NCBI RefSeq assembly: GCF_028657195.3
Contig: NZ_JANCPR020000010.1
Span: forward strand, 124,001-188,000
Length of the DNA stretch: 64,000 nt
Direction of reading: 5' to 3'
Source of the DNA: Streptomyces iconiensis
GTDB taxonomy: Bacteria > Actinomycetota > Actinomycetes > Streptomycetales > Streptomycetaceae
Under the pieces are notes generated by a model. It was not told the DNA's origin and searched no databases. It saw nothing but the letters and a program-made list of their open reading frames with translations. The translations under genes and the position numbers were made by a program. Shown in pieces: positions 25,275 through 33,688 of this stretch. How positions within the stretch are numbered: the stretch's first letter is position 1; each line of letters starts with the position of its first letter.

Positions 25275-25365
25275 CCGCTTCCGGAACGCACGTATCCAGC
25301 CCCGGAACGCACGTATCCGCCCCCGGAACGCACGTATCCGCCCCCGGAACGTACGTATCCGCCGG
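25261..25365. repeat. Five-copy 21-bp tandem repeat
   Basis: Units beginning CGGAACG start at 25261, 25282, 25303, 25324 and 25345. The consensus is CGGAACGCACGTATCCGCCC, with one extra C per unit. The first copy encodes the last residues of the MFS protein; the others fill the gap before the isochorismatase gene. Confidence 0.85.
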
Positions 25366-25400
25366 CCCATCCGTTTCCCCCGCACCAAGGAGCACCACCC

Positions 25401-25958
25401 ATGGCCGTCACCACCCTCGACCCGCACAGCGCCCTCGTCCTCATCGACCTCCAGAAGGGCATCACCGCCATGCCCAGCGCGCATCCCATGCAGGAGGTCG
25501 TGGACCGCTCGGCGCGGCTGGCGACCGCTTTCCGGCTGCGCCGCCTTCCCGTCGTCCTCGTCAACGTCAAGGGCGGGGCGCCGGGCCGTACCGAGGTCTC
25601 CCTCGGCGGCGGGGCCGACCGCCCGGCCGACTGGGCGGAGCTGCGCCCCGAACTCGACGTCCAGGGCACGGACATCCTCATCACCAAGCAGCAGTGGGGC
25701 GCCTTCTACGGCACGGCGCTCGACCTGGAGCTGCGCCGCCGCGGGGTCACGCAGATCGTGCTCGGCGGGGTCGCCACCTCCTTCGGCGTCGAGTCGACGG
25801 CGCGCGCGGCGTACGACCGCGGCTACCACGTCACCGTCGTCTCCGACGCCGTCACGGGCCCCGACGCCGGCACCCACCGCCACTCGCTGGAAGACGTCTT
25901 CCCGCTGCTGGGCGAGACCGGCACCACGGAGGAGGTCCTCGCCCTGCTCGGCCCCTGA
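25401..25958 (+). CDS. Isochorismatase-family hydrolase lacking the catalytic Cys
   Basis: 185 aa; ATG with AAGGAG site. The Asp (ALVLIDLQKGI) and Lys (ITKQQWGAFYGT) of the fold are kept, but the usual Cys motif is GVATSFGVES: Gly stands where nicotinamidases have Cys. The same replacement is known in true isochorismatases such as PhzD, which use the Asp only. It follows the MarR-MFS pair and may alter the exported compound or belong to a separate path. Confidence 0.87.
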   Translation: MAVTTLDPHSALVLIDLQKGITAMPSAHPMQEVVDRSARLATAFRLRRLPVVLVNVKGGAPGRTEVSLGGGADRPADWAELRPELDVQGTDILITKQQWGAFYGTALDLELRRRGVTQIVLGGVATSFGVESTARAAYDRGYHVTVVSDAVTGPDAGTHRHSLEDVFPLLGETGTTEEVLALLGP

Positions 25959-26053
25959 ACCGGCCGCACCGCCGCGGCCCCGCAGCGGGCCGCGGCAGCG
26001 GGTCCGGCGGCAGCTGGTCCGGCGCCGGCGGTGGGTCCGGCGCCGGCGGTGGG

Positions 26054-27052
26054 TCAGAGGTTCGCGAGCCACTCCGTCAGCAGGCGGTTGACGTCCTCGG
26101 CGCGTTCCTGCTGGACCCAGTGCCCGCAGTCCTCAAGGAGGTGCGAGCCCGCCAGTCCCGGCAGCGTGGTGGGGAACGCCGCGATGGCGTCGCGCATCCA
26201 CGTGGTGGAGGAGTCACGCTGCCCGCCGATGAACAGCGAGGGCTGGCGGACCGGCGCCCCGTCCCAGGCGGCGAGGTCCTCCCAGTCCCTGTCGACGTTG
26301 CGGTAGCGGTTGAGGCCGCCCGTCAGCCCCGTACGCTCGAACTCCTGGGCGAACACATCAAATTCGGCCTCCGACAGCCAGCCGGGCAGCGGCCCGTCGA
26401 CGAAGCGCTCGGACATCCGGGCGCCACGGGCCACGAAGAACGGGCTGGGGCTGCCCTCTGGCGCCATCGTGTCGCCCGACAGGCTGGCGTAGGCGCCCGC
26501 GAGCCAGCCGCGCACATCCGGCTCGATCTCCGCCTCGGCGCGGCCGGGCCGCTGGAAGTAGCCGATGTAGAACTCCTCGTCACCGCCGAGCTTCGCGAAC
26601 CCCTCGGTCGGCCGCATACCGCCGCGCGGCGAGTACGGGACGCTCATCAGGCCGACGGCGGTGAACACATCGGGCCTCAGCAGTGCCGAGTTGGCCGCGA
26701 TGGGCGCCCCCCAGTCGTGGCCGACGACCACCGCTTTCTCCTCGCCGAGCGCGCGGACGACACCCACGTTGTCGCCGACGTGCGCCAGCATCCGGTACGC
26801 CTCGACGGCGCCGGGACGCGAGGAACGCCCGTACCCGCGCACGTCGATCGCCACCGCGCGGTACCCCGCAGCCGCCAGCGCGGGCAGCTGACGCCGCCAT
26901 GAGTACCACGACTCCGGAAAACCGTGCACGAGCAGCACCAGCGGCCCGCTCCCCTGCTCGACGAGGTGGATACGCCCACCGGGCACCTCCACCAACCTGT
27001 GCGTGCCCGCCCCGTCCCCCGTGACGTCCCCTGCCTGCTCGCCCTGCGCCAT
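26054..27052 (-). CDS. Epoxide-hydrolase-like alpha/beta hydrolase
   Basis: 332 aa; ATG at 27052 with GGGAG upstream. HGFPESWYSWRRQ is the oxyanion HGxP motif of epoxide hydrolases, and the nucleophile is the Asp of GHDWGAP, not Ser. SHLLEDCGHWVQQERAEDVN holds the catalytic His. The cap region carries Tyr residues suited to epoxide activation. Likely a soluble epoxide hydrolase; substrate unknown. Confidence 0.9.
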   Translation of the reverse strand: MAQGEQAGDVTGDGAGTHRLVEVPGGRIHLVEQGSGPLVLLVHGFPESWYSWRRQLPALAAAGYRAVAIDVRGYGRSSRPGAVEAYRMLAHVGDNVGVVRALGEEKAVVVGHDWGAPIAANSALLRPDVFTAVGLMSVPYSPRGGMRPTEGFAKLGGDEEFYIGYFQRPGRAEAEIEPDVRGWLAGAYASLSGDTMAPEGSPSPFFVARGARMSERFVDGPLPGWLSEAEFDVFAQEFERTGLTGGLNRYRNVDRDWEDLAAWDGAPVRQPSLFIGGQRDSSTTWMRDAIAAFPTTLPGLAGSHLLEDCGHWVQQERAEDVNRLLTEWLANL

Positions 27053-27261
27053 CGCGCGCTCCCCTTTCCGGTGTTCCGGCATTCCAGCGTTCCCATGGTC
27101 CAACGGTCCGACGTGTACGCGTCCCTGGCGTGCCGACACTCCACCGCGCAAGCGCGCCGACGCGCTACGTTCCGTCCCCGACGAGCCTCCACACCACCCA
27201 CCCACCGCACCAAGCACCTTTGCCGTTCCGGCAAGTCGCCCGCGCCCGGGCCCCGTCCGCA

Positions 27262-27360
27262 GGTGTGTGGCTCACGACGAGCGACGAGATCGCCGAGCAC
27301 TACGCGCGCACGACCAACTCGCCGTACCTGCCTCTCGGTTCGGGCAACCAGACCGGGTGA
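27262..27360 (+). pseudogene. C-terminal remnant, possibly of a polysaccharide deacetylase
   Basis: In the 457-bp gap 27053-27509 the only coding-like piece is GVWLTTSDEIAEHYARTT followed by 15 residues and a stop. The WLTT-x-x-EIAEHY pattern resembles the extreme C-terminus of polysaccharide deacetylase/PuuE-type proteins. The sequence just upstream in the same frame is low-complexity and not conserved-looking, and there is no ribosome site. I read it as a gene end left after deletion. The rest of the gap holds GC-rich short repeats only. Confidence 0.4.
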
Positions 27361-27509
27361 AGCGGGACGCCGAGCGCGCGCCGCGTGGCGCCGAGCGTCA
27401 CGCGCCGCCGTGCCGAGCCACCCCGCGCCGAGCGTCACGCGGCACGCGGCAGGCAGCACGCGCGCGGGGCCCTCGTGTGCCGCCCTCCCCCGTGGGGCGG
27501 CACACGGGT

Positions 27510-28220
27510 TCAGTCGGCGGCGGGGCCGCCCGCCGCCTCGTTCAGGATCCGGGCCAGCTCGCGCGGCCGGGAGAACATCGGCCAGTGGCCGGTGTCCATA
27601 CGGACCAGCTCCCAGTGCTCGCTCGTGAGCAGCTCGGCCACAGCGGGAGCCGGCTCCTCGCCTCCCGCGAGCAGGCAGGTGATGAATGTGGCGGGCAGCT
27701 CTCCCAACGGGCGTGCCAACACGGCCGGTTCGACCAGCGTGGGGCCAGGGTGCGGTGTGGCGCGGCCCACGAGGTACGCGATCTGCTCGTCCGAGAGGTC
27801 CTGGCCCTTGAACTCCTCGGCGGGCAGCGGCTGCCAGAAGCTCCCCTCCGCGCCGTACGCCTCCTCCATCGCCGGCCCCTCCGGCCAGCCGGAGACGAAG
27901 GACTTCCCGTCGGCGGGGACGTTGGCGTCGACGAACACCACGCGGGCCAGCCGGTCGCCGATACGGTCGGCCGCCTGGCCGACGGGGATTCCGGAGTAGC
28001 TGTGCCCGACGAGGACGACCTCGCGCAGGTCGAGCCGTTCCACCTCGTCCACGATGTCCTGGACGTGGGTGCGCTGCCCCGCCGCTGTGCCCTGCTTGTC
28101 GGCGAGACCGGAGAGCGTCAGCGGATGCACGCCGTGCCCGGCCTTCCGCAGTTCGGGCACCACCTCGTCCCACGCCCACGATCCGAGCCACGCGCCTGCC
28201 ACGAGTACGAGTTCAGCCAT
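27510..28220 (-). CDS. Alpha/beta hydrolase, esterase-like
   Basis: 236 aa; ATG at 28220 chosen so that the protein starts at the first strand (MAELVLVAGAWLGSWAWDEV); an in-frame ATG lies nine bases upstream. Nucleophile Ser in GHSYSGIP; catalytic His in MDTGHWPMFSRP; Asp likely in FVDANVP. The short size and W-rich N-terminus match the salicylate-esterase/hydroxynitrile-lyase-like group common in Streptomyces. Substrate unknown. Confidence 0.88.
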   Translation of the reverse strand: MAELVLVAGAWLGSWAWDEVVPELRKAGHGVHPLTLSGLADKQGTAAGQRTHVQDIVDEVERLDLREVVLVGHSYSGIPVGQAADRIGDRLARVVFVDANVPADGKSFVSGWPEGPAMEEAYGAEGSFWQPLPAEEFKGQDLSDEQIAYLVGRATPHPGPTLVEPAVLARPLGELPATFITCLLAGGEEPAPAVAELLTSEHWELVRMDTGHWPMFSRPRELARILNEAAGGPAAD

Positions 28221-28297
28221 GCGTCGGAACATAGCGCGGGGGTCTGACAATCCACCGCCGGACGGACCTCAGGACCGCCCTGCCCGGACCACGCGGA

Positions 28298-28945
28298 TCA
28301 CCCGCCGAGCGTGACCCCGTACTCGTCGGCGAAAGAGCGGCGGCAGGACCGGCTGCAGAAGCCGTAGATCTTGCCGTCGTACTGGAGGGTGAGCGTGGCG
28401 GCGTCCTCGTCCACGACCATTCCGCACACCGGGTCCAGCAGCTTGCCGGGGCCCGGCTCCTCGATGCGGCCTTCCAGTACGGCGTCACGGAACGGCCTGG
28501 TCACATGGTCCTCCAGCGCGCGACCGCCCATGGACCTCCCGTAGAGCCCGATGCCGTTCTCGGAGACGCCCAGCACATGGATCAGGGCGTGCGGATGTTC
28601 GCGCAGCCGCTCCGGGTCGCGGCCCGCCTCGGCCTCGAACTGGGCGAGCGCGTCGGTGAGGACCTCGATGACGGTGGCACTCATCTCCTTGCGCCAGGAG
28701 GCCGGGGCGCTCACCCGTACGAGATAGCGCGGCGGGTCGGCCGGGTCGGCATCGGGACGCTGCCCCAGCACCCAGTCCTCGTTCTCCCGCACGATCGCGT
28801 GCATGAGGTTCCGTTCGGCGTTGAGGACGTCGGGGTGATGGCTGCCGTCCTCCGTCATCAGCACGTCGATCAGGCGCCGCCCCAGCGCCTGGCGCTCCTC
28901 CTTGCCGAACACCCCCGCGGGAACGTCGACTTCGATCAGCAGCAC
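28298..28945 (-). CDS. Tautomerase-like protein fused to a YHS domain
   Basis: 215 aa. The N-terminal ~160 residues have the beta-alpha-beta layout of tautomerase-superfamily proteins (VDVPAGVFGKEERQALGRRL; PASWRKEMSATVIEVLTDAL), but lack Pro at position 2. The C-terminal ~50 residues are a YHS domain: LLDPVCGMVVDEDA, then YGFCSRSCRRSF, with Cys residues placed to bind a metal such as copper. Single gene flanked by gaps. Function not known. Confidence 0.7.
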   Translation of the reverse strand: MLLIEVDVPAGVFGKEERQALGRRLIDVLMTEDGSHHPDVLNAERNLMHAIVRENEDWVLGQRPDADPADPPRYLVRVSAPASWRKEMSATVIEVLTDALAQFEAEAGRDPERLREHPHALIHVLGVSENGIGLYGRSMGGRALEDHVTRPFRDAVLEGRIEEPGPGKLLDPVCGMVVDEDAATLTLQYDGKIYGFCSRSCRRSFADEYGVTLGG

Positions 28946-29640
28946 GGTGAACTCCCCTCGCCCCTCGGCCCGTTGGGGTGCCAGTCTGCCGAGCCGAGGG
29001 TGGTGGCGTACTCCGGCGGACGGATGACTTCCGCCGTACGCCCCCGGGAGTAGCGGGGGGCGGCGGAGACAGCGGGCGCCTCCCGCCGGGCGGGCCCGGG
29101 GAAATGGCCGGCTGAACTGCCGTCACGGCTTCGGGGGTGAAGCCGTGAATCGGGTGAAGCGGGTGAAGTGACGCGGAATTGCGCCGGTCACCGGCGGAAA
29201 AGCGAGAGGTTCATCGCGCCGGGTTCATGGGTAAGCGCCCGGGCGGCTCCGTTGCGCACGCGTGTCCGAGTTCGACCTCAGTGGTGCCTTGCGCACTTGT
29301 GTCCGACTCGGTACTCCGTGCATGATGGATCACCGCGAGAACGTGGTGTCCGTGCAGGTCAGCGCGGATTGGAAGGCTGTCACGGGGGGACATGACATGG
29401 GGGAACAACCGACGAGCCGCAGACCGGCTGCTCACCGGTGGCACACCGGCTTCTCCGGCGACACCGCCACATGAACTTCATTCGATAGTCGCGGCATCAG
29501 CCTGTGAAATTGAAGCCTCAAGTAAAAGTGCCGGTCAAGAGCGCGGTGCCCACGTTCGTACGACGCGCCACCCTCGCTTCGTTTTCGGTACGGCATTCTG
29601 AGGCCCCGTTGAATGAGCGCAGTGGGGGAACGGTTCAGCC
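28946..29640. other. Intergenic region, no convincing gene
   Basis: About 700 bp. A 21-bp element beginning TTGCGCAC and containing GTGTCCGA occurs at 29252 and 29289, a 37-bp spacing. The second copy could supply a -35 (TTGCGC) with TACTCC 17 bp on, close to an ATG at 29322/29325 that opens a 50-codon frame ending at 29474. That frame has no recognisable motif or ribosome site, so I do not call it a gene. The region probably carries the promoter of the metallopeptidase gene. Confidence 0.5.
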
Positions 29641-30201
29641 ATGCGGTTGCCAGATTTTCTGTCCGTTTTCGGGTCCGGCGGACACAGAACCAGTGAGCAG
29701 GAGTGGGAGCGCCGCGTCTCCGACCACGTGCGCGCGCTCGACATGCGCCCGCCGTTCAGCGTCGAGGCCATCTGCGAGGCGCTCGCGCGCAGCAGGGGAC
29801 GGCCCATCGAAATGATCCCGTATCCGCTGCCCACACCGGGCCCGATCGGCCTGTGGGTGGGCACTCCGAGGGCGGACCTGATCATCTATCAGCGCGAGAC
29901 CACATCGCTGCACCAGGAGCACATCATCCTGCACGAGGTCGGGCACATCCTCGCCGATCACCACAGCGCGGGTGACGGCATGGACTGGGACTCGCTGTTG
30001 CCCGCGCTGAAGAGCGAGGCCATCCACCGTGTGCTGCACCGCTGTTCGTACGACACGTCGCAGGAGCGCGAGGCCGAGCTGACGGCGACGATGCTTCTGG
30101 AACGGGCCTCGGTGCTCGACCGGTTGATGCCCGCACGTCAGGAGGATCCCTCGACCCGCAGGATCAGGGCCGCTCTGGGAGGGCGCCAGGAGTGGCTGTG
30201 A
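29641..30201 (+). CDS. ImmA/IrrE-type zinc metallopeptidase
   Basis: 186 aa. HEVGHILADHH gives the HExxH zinc motif (about residues 100-104), and EREAELTATMLLE supplies the second Glu of the ImmA/IrrE (COG2856-like) family. Family members cleave repressor proteins to derepress mobile elements or stress genes. It is directly followed by a coupled membrane protein and a convergent HTH regulator, a trio seen repeatedly in actinobacteria; the HTH protein could be its target. Confidence 0.85.
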   Translation: MRLPDFLSVFGSGGHRTSEQEWERRVSDHVRALDMRPPFSVEAICEALARSRGRPIEMIPYPLPTPGPIGLWVGTPRADLIIYQRETTSLHQEHIILHEVGHILADHHSAGDGMDWDSLLPALKSEAIHRVLHRCSYDTSQEREAELTATMLLERASVLDRLMPARQEDPSTRRIRAALGGRQEWL

Positions 30202-31484
30202 TACTGGCGGGGCCCCTCCAGGCCGTACTCGCCCTGCTGGCACTGGGCTTGAAGGTCTTCCAACTGGCGAGGAACCCCTACAGCGCACCGCTGCGCGCCG
30301 TCACCCTCTGCCTGCTGTACGCGTGCGGAGCCGGACTGCTCGCGCTGCCGATGGGCGCGCGGTTCTACGACGGCGCGGTCGGCGGCACGGTGACCCGGCT
30401 GGCGCAGAACGTCATGCTGCTGACTGCCTGTTACTTCCTGATGTGCTTCTACCTCTACTCGGCCCTCGACCACGCCTCCGCGCGGCACCGCGCGCGCCGT
30501 GAGGCCACAGGGCTGCTGGTGACGGTCTGCACGCTCGCCGCATGTGTACTGGTGGGCGCCGGGGACCTGTTGGCGGGCGGCTTCGCCGAGGTGGACATGG
30601 CGATTCCCGAGGACACCGTCTTCTACCTGGTGGCCGAGCTGTACCTCGTCTACTCCCTCGCCTCGTCGTTCTACTGGACGCACCGCTTCGCGCGAAGCTC
30701 GCCGCGCCCGCTGTCGACGGGGCTGTGGATCGTGGCGGCCGGGGTGTCGACGGCCGCCGTTTCCGCCGCCGTACGCGTGGCCTTCGTACTGGTCCGCTCG
30801 CAGGGTGCCGTGATCCCTGCGGCCCTGACGGAGTGGACGCGCGTGCTGCTCATGGCCGCCGTGTCCCTCTTCGTGACCGGGGTCAGCTATCCGGTGCTGC
30901 GCAACTTCCTCACCTCGGCCAGGTTCTGGCGCCGGCACCGCAGGTTCCACCGCAGGCTGCTGCCGCTGTGGCTGCTCCTGTCCGAGGCGTTCCCGCACGT
31001 CGTGCTCGATGTCGCGGGGCCGCGCAGGAGAGGGGGCAGGCCACCGGTACGGGGCGTGCACAGGCGCCTGCACCGCAGGGTGATCGAGTGCCGCGACGGG
31101 CTCGTGCTGATCCTCCCGTATCTCACCGTGCCCCCGGGCCGCGGCGCCGTCCCGGGCAACCCGGCAGCCGAGAGGGCCGCGGCGCTGCTCCGGGAGGTGA
31201 TGGACGGTGCGGCACTACGGCTCGAACCTCGCGCCGCACGCGAATGTGCCCCGAGCGCCACGGCACGGGGCGTGCCGCCGTCCCTGGACAGGCAACGTGA
31301 CAGGGAGGCCGACGTACACGAGTTGCTGTGCCTCTCGGACGCCCTGCGCGACGCCGGACCAGGCCGACGACGGCGTACGGGGACAGGGATGGAGACGGGG
31401 ACGGCAGCGGGGGCGGCGGGGGCGGAAACCGCCGAGCCGGCGGAGCCGACCGGGCCGGTGAGGAAGCGCCTTCTGCGGCTATGA
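30198..31484 (+). CDS. MAB_1171c-like polytopic membrane protein
   Basis: 428 aa from a GTG at 30198 that overlaps the upstream stop and has AGGAG five bases before it. About seven hydrophobic helices fill the first ~250 residues (LLALGLKVFQLARNP; LLTACYFLMCFYLYSAL; GLWIVAAGVSTAAVSAAV). The rest is cytosolic, with RRVIECRDGLVLILPYL, and ends in a Gly/Ala/Glu-rich tail. The order metallopeptidase then this protein is the usual context of the family. No known activity. It ends six bases inside the end of the convergent regulator gene. Confidence 0.8.
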   Translation: MILAGPLQAVLALLALGLKVFQLARNPYSAPLRAVTLCLLYACGAGLLALPMGARFYDGAVGGTVTRLAQNVMLLTACYFLMCFYLYSALDHASARHRARREATGLLVTVCTLAACVLVGAGDLLAGGFAEVDMAIPEDTVFYLVAELYLVYSLASSFYWTHRFARSSPRPLSTGLWIVAAGVSTAAVSAAVRVAFVLVRSQGAVIPAALTEWTRVLLMAAVSLFVTGVSYPVLRNFLTSARFWRRHRRFHRRLLPLWLLLSEAFPHVVLDVAGPRRRGGRPPVRGVHRRLHRRVIECRDGLVLILPYLTVPPGRGAVPGNPAAERAAALLREVMDGAALRLEPRAARECAPSATARGVPPSLDRQRDREADVHELLCLSDALRDAGPGRRRRTGTGMETGTAAGAAGAETAEPAEPTGPVRKRLLRL

Positions 31485-32384
31485 GCCCGGGTCCCGGTCC
31501 GGGTCCCGGCCGTCGGCCGGCAGCTCCCGTTCCTGGAGTTCGGCGACGACCTCGTTCAAGAAGGCCAGAACGTCCTCGGAGAGCGCCTCGCCGCCGACCC
31601 CCCGCGGCTCGACCGTACGGAGCGCGCCCGTCCTGGCCGAGGCGAGGAGCCGCAGCCCTTCGAACACCTGCCGTGCCACGGCCGCGTCGCGCTGGAAGAA
31701 GAGCGGCGAGACGCCGAACAGTTCGGCCAGCCCTTCCCTGACGATGGGCGAGGCGGTCTCCTCGGCGCCTGTCCGCAGCGCGTGCACCTGGTCCTCGGAG
31801 GTCACCCGGGCTCCCGCGTGTGCGTTGACGGACGCGGCGATCTCGGCGTCGGACGGCGGGCGCTGGTCTCCCGGGTAGGAGTGGTCCAGCAGGTAGGTGA
31901 TCTTCTCGGCCAGCGAGTCGGGGACGCCGCGCGCCGCGCCGTCCCGCCGGCCCGGATCGGGGACCTCGTGGCCGAACGACCGTTCCTGGGCAGCCAGCAA
32001 CTCGTCCACGCCGACGCCGTACCCGTCGGCCAGCGGGCGTACGAAGCCGTCCTTGAGGCGGCGCTTGCCGCGCTCGGCGTTGGCCACCGGACCCGCGCTC
32101 CTCGTGCCGATCAGGTCCTTCGTCTGGTACTGCGAGTACCCCGCGTCGCACCGCAGGTCGGTGAGGTCGGGCGGGTCCGAGCGGGGGAAGAGGCCGTCCA
32201 GGCTCTTGCCGAGCGCCCTCGCCAGCGCGGGGAGTTTCTCCCCGTCGGGCGCGGACTGGCCGGTCTCCCAGCTGGCGACTGTCGGGTCGGCGACGCCTAC
32301 CTCCCGGGCCACGTCGCCCTGTGTCAGTTCAGCGGCGCGGCGCACCGCGCGCAGGCGGCGCCGGTCGAAGTGGCGAGCGGACAT
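31479..32384 (-). CDS. XRE-family regulator with two HTH units and an EspR-like tail
   Basis: 301 aa. First HTH at about residues 8-62 (LRAVRRAAELTQGDVAREVG, ASWETGQSAP). A second XRE-like unit is at about 70-125 (LRCDAGYSQYQTKDLIGTRS, ANAERGKRRL). The region SLAEKITYLLDHSYPGDQRP to GLAELFGVSPLFF resembles the EspR-type HTH of actinobacteria. It is divergent from the RiPP cluster and convergent with the metallopeptidase pair, so it is the best candidate to bind the operator at 32441-32482. Confidence 0.85.
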   Translation of the reverse strand: MSARHFDRRRLRAVRRAAELTQGDVAREVGVADPTVASWETGQSAPDGEKLPALARALGKSLDGLFPRSDPPDLTDLRCDAGYSQYQTKDLIGTRSAGPVANAERGKRRLKDGFVRPLADGYGVGVDELLAAQERSFGHEVPDPGRRDGAARGVPDSLAEKITYLLDHSYPGDQRPPSDAEIAASVNAHAGARVTSEDQVHALRTGAEETASPIVREGLAELFGVSPLFFQRDAAVARQVFEGLRLLASARTGALRTVEPRGVGGEALSEDVLAFLNEVVAELQERELPADGRDPDRDPGS

Positions 32385-32436
32385 GAGGGAGCCTGTCTTT
32401 CGAGCTAGTTCGTCAAACGAAGGAAACTTTGATCAG

Positions 32437-32482
32437 TTGACCGGTTCGCTGAAATCGGTATAGCTTCAGGTTAGCGAACCGG
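32437..32482 (+). promoter_or_regulatory. RiPP-cluster promoter with 10-bp inverted-repeat operator
   Basis: TTGACC (32437-32442) and TATAGC (32459-32464) are 16 bp apart. CCGGTTCGCT (32441-32450) and AGCGAACCGG (32473-32482) are perfect 10-bp inverted repeats spaced 22 bp, straddling the -10 box. A further TTCGT-CAA-ACGAA repeat lies at 32409-32421. The layout is that of a repressor site; the leader to the first gene is about 235 bases with no clear gene in it. Confidence 0.65.
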
Positions 32483-32704
32483 GGGCATCCGGCATACACC
32501 GCACGGACGTTTCCCACACCTGTCCCACCTGCGACTCCGGCCAGAACCGCCACGGCTGCCGACCGCAGAGGACGCGACACATCCCGGAGTCATTCGTCCC
32601 GGAGCCCACAGCCCGGGACACATACAGCTACAGCCCGGACCCGTACAGCGAGGCTCCGCACACCCGGTGCCGAGAACCATCCGCGGCACCGAGGGGGAAC
32701 ATCC

Positions 32705-33688
32705 ATGAGTGGAGAGGGAATGGAACGCACAGACGACGTAGCGGTCGTTCATGACCTCTCGAAGCAGTACGGCACCCGCTGGGCCCTCGACGAGGTCGCG
32801 TTCACCGTCTCCCAGGGCGAGGTCTTCGGCCTGCTCGGGCCGAACGGCGCGGGCAAGACCACGCTGCTGGAATGCCTCACGGGACTGCGCAAGCCGACAT
32901 CGGGAACCGTCAGGGTACTCGGCGAGGACCCGGCGACCCCCCGCTCGGCACTGCGCAGCATGGTCGCGGTGCAGCCCCAGGAAGCCACCCTCTTCCCGCA
33001 GTTGTCCGTACGCGAGACGGTCGAGCTGTGGGCCTCCTTCTACCCCGAGCCGGACGACATCGACGACGTACTCGCCCGCGTCGGGCTGCTGGAGGAGGCG
33101 CACCAGCGCGTCAAGGTGCTCTCCGGCGGCCAGTCCCGGCGGCTGCTGCTCGCCGTCACCGTCGTCGGCAGACCCCGGGTGCTCCTGCTGGACGAACCCG
33201 CGGCCGGGCTCGACCCGCAGGCCAAGGAACACCTGTGGGACGTCGTACGGCAGCAGCGCGCATCGGGCGGCACCGTGCTGTTGAGCACGCACGACATGCA
33301 CGAGGCCGCCGAGCTGTGCGACCGGGTCGCCGTCCTCGTGGAGGGTCGGATCGCCGCCTGTGACACGCCCGGCCGGCTGGTCTCCGAACTCGCGGCCCTC
33401 AGCACCGTGACCTTCACGGCCCCCAGGGAGACGGACCTGAGCGCGGTCGCGTCCTTCCCCGGCGTCACCGCCGTGGACTCCACCGAGGTGGCCGGCGAAA
33501 GCGTCCGCGTACGGGTGCGTACCGCTGTCGGCGACCAGACCCTGAAACGTATCGCAGGTGACGAAAGCCTCGTCGCCGCCGACCTGGACATCGACAAGGG
33601 CGGGCTCGGGGACGTGTTCCGCAGCCTCGCGGGCGACAGCGCACAGCGGGACGGGACCGCCGCACAGCAGAAGGGCGGCCGTTCATGA
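32705..33688 (+). CDS. ABC transporter ATP-binding protein of the RiPP cluster
   Basis: 327 aa, first gene of the cluster; ATG with GAGGGGG upstream. Walker A GPNGAGKTT (45-53), Q-loop VAVQPQEATLF, signature LSGGQ (139-143), Walker B VLLLDEP (159-165) and the H-loop STHDMHEA. The C-terminal ~100 residues are the DrrA-like extension. It overlaps the permease by four bases; together they most likely export the mature peptide and give self-protection. Confidence 0.93.
   Translation: MSGEGMERTDDVAVVHDLSKQYGTRWALDEVAFTVSQGEVFGLLGPNGAGKTTLLECLTGLRKPTSGTVRVLGEDPATPRSALRSMVAVQPQEATLFPQLSVRETVELWASFYPEPDDIDDVLARVGLLEEAHQRVKVLSGGQSRRLLLAVTVVGRPRVLLLDEPAAGLDPQAKEHLWDVVRQQRASGGTVLLSTHDMHEAAELCDRVAVLVEGRIAACDTPGRLVSELAALSTVTFTAPRETDLSAVASFPGVTAVDSTEVAGESVRVRVRTAVGDQTLKRIAGDESLVAADLDIDKGGLGDVFRSLAGDSAQRDGTAAQQKGGRS

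Noticed and set aside
27372..27480. Repeated GCCGAGCGTCACGCG-like units as a CRISPR or small RNA
   Set aside because: Repeats are short, irregular and lack unique spacers; no cas genes are near.
29322..29474. 50-codon frame in the gap before the metallopeptidase gene
   Set aside because: A promoter-like element precedes it, but there is no ribosome site and no recognisable motif.
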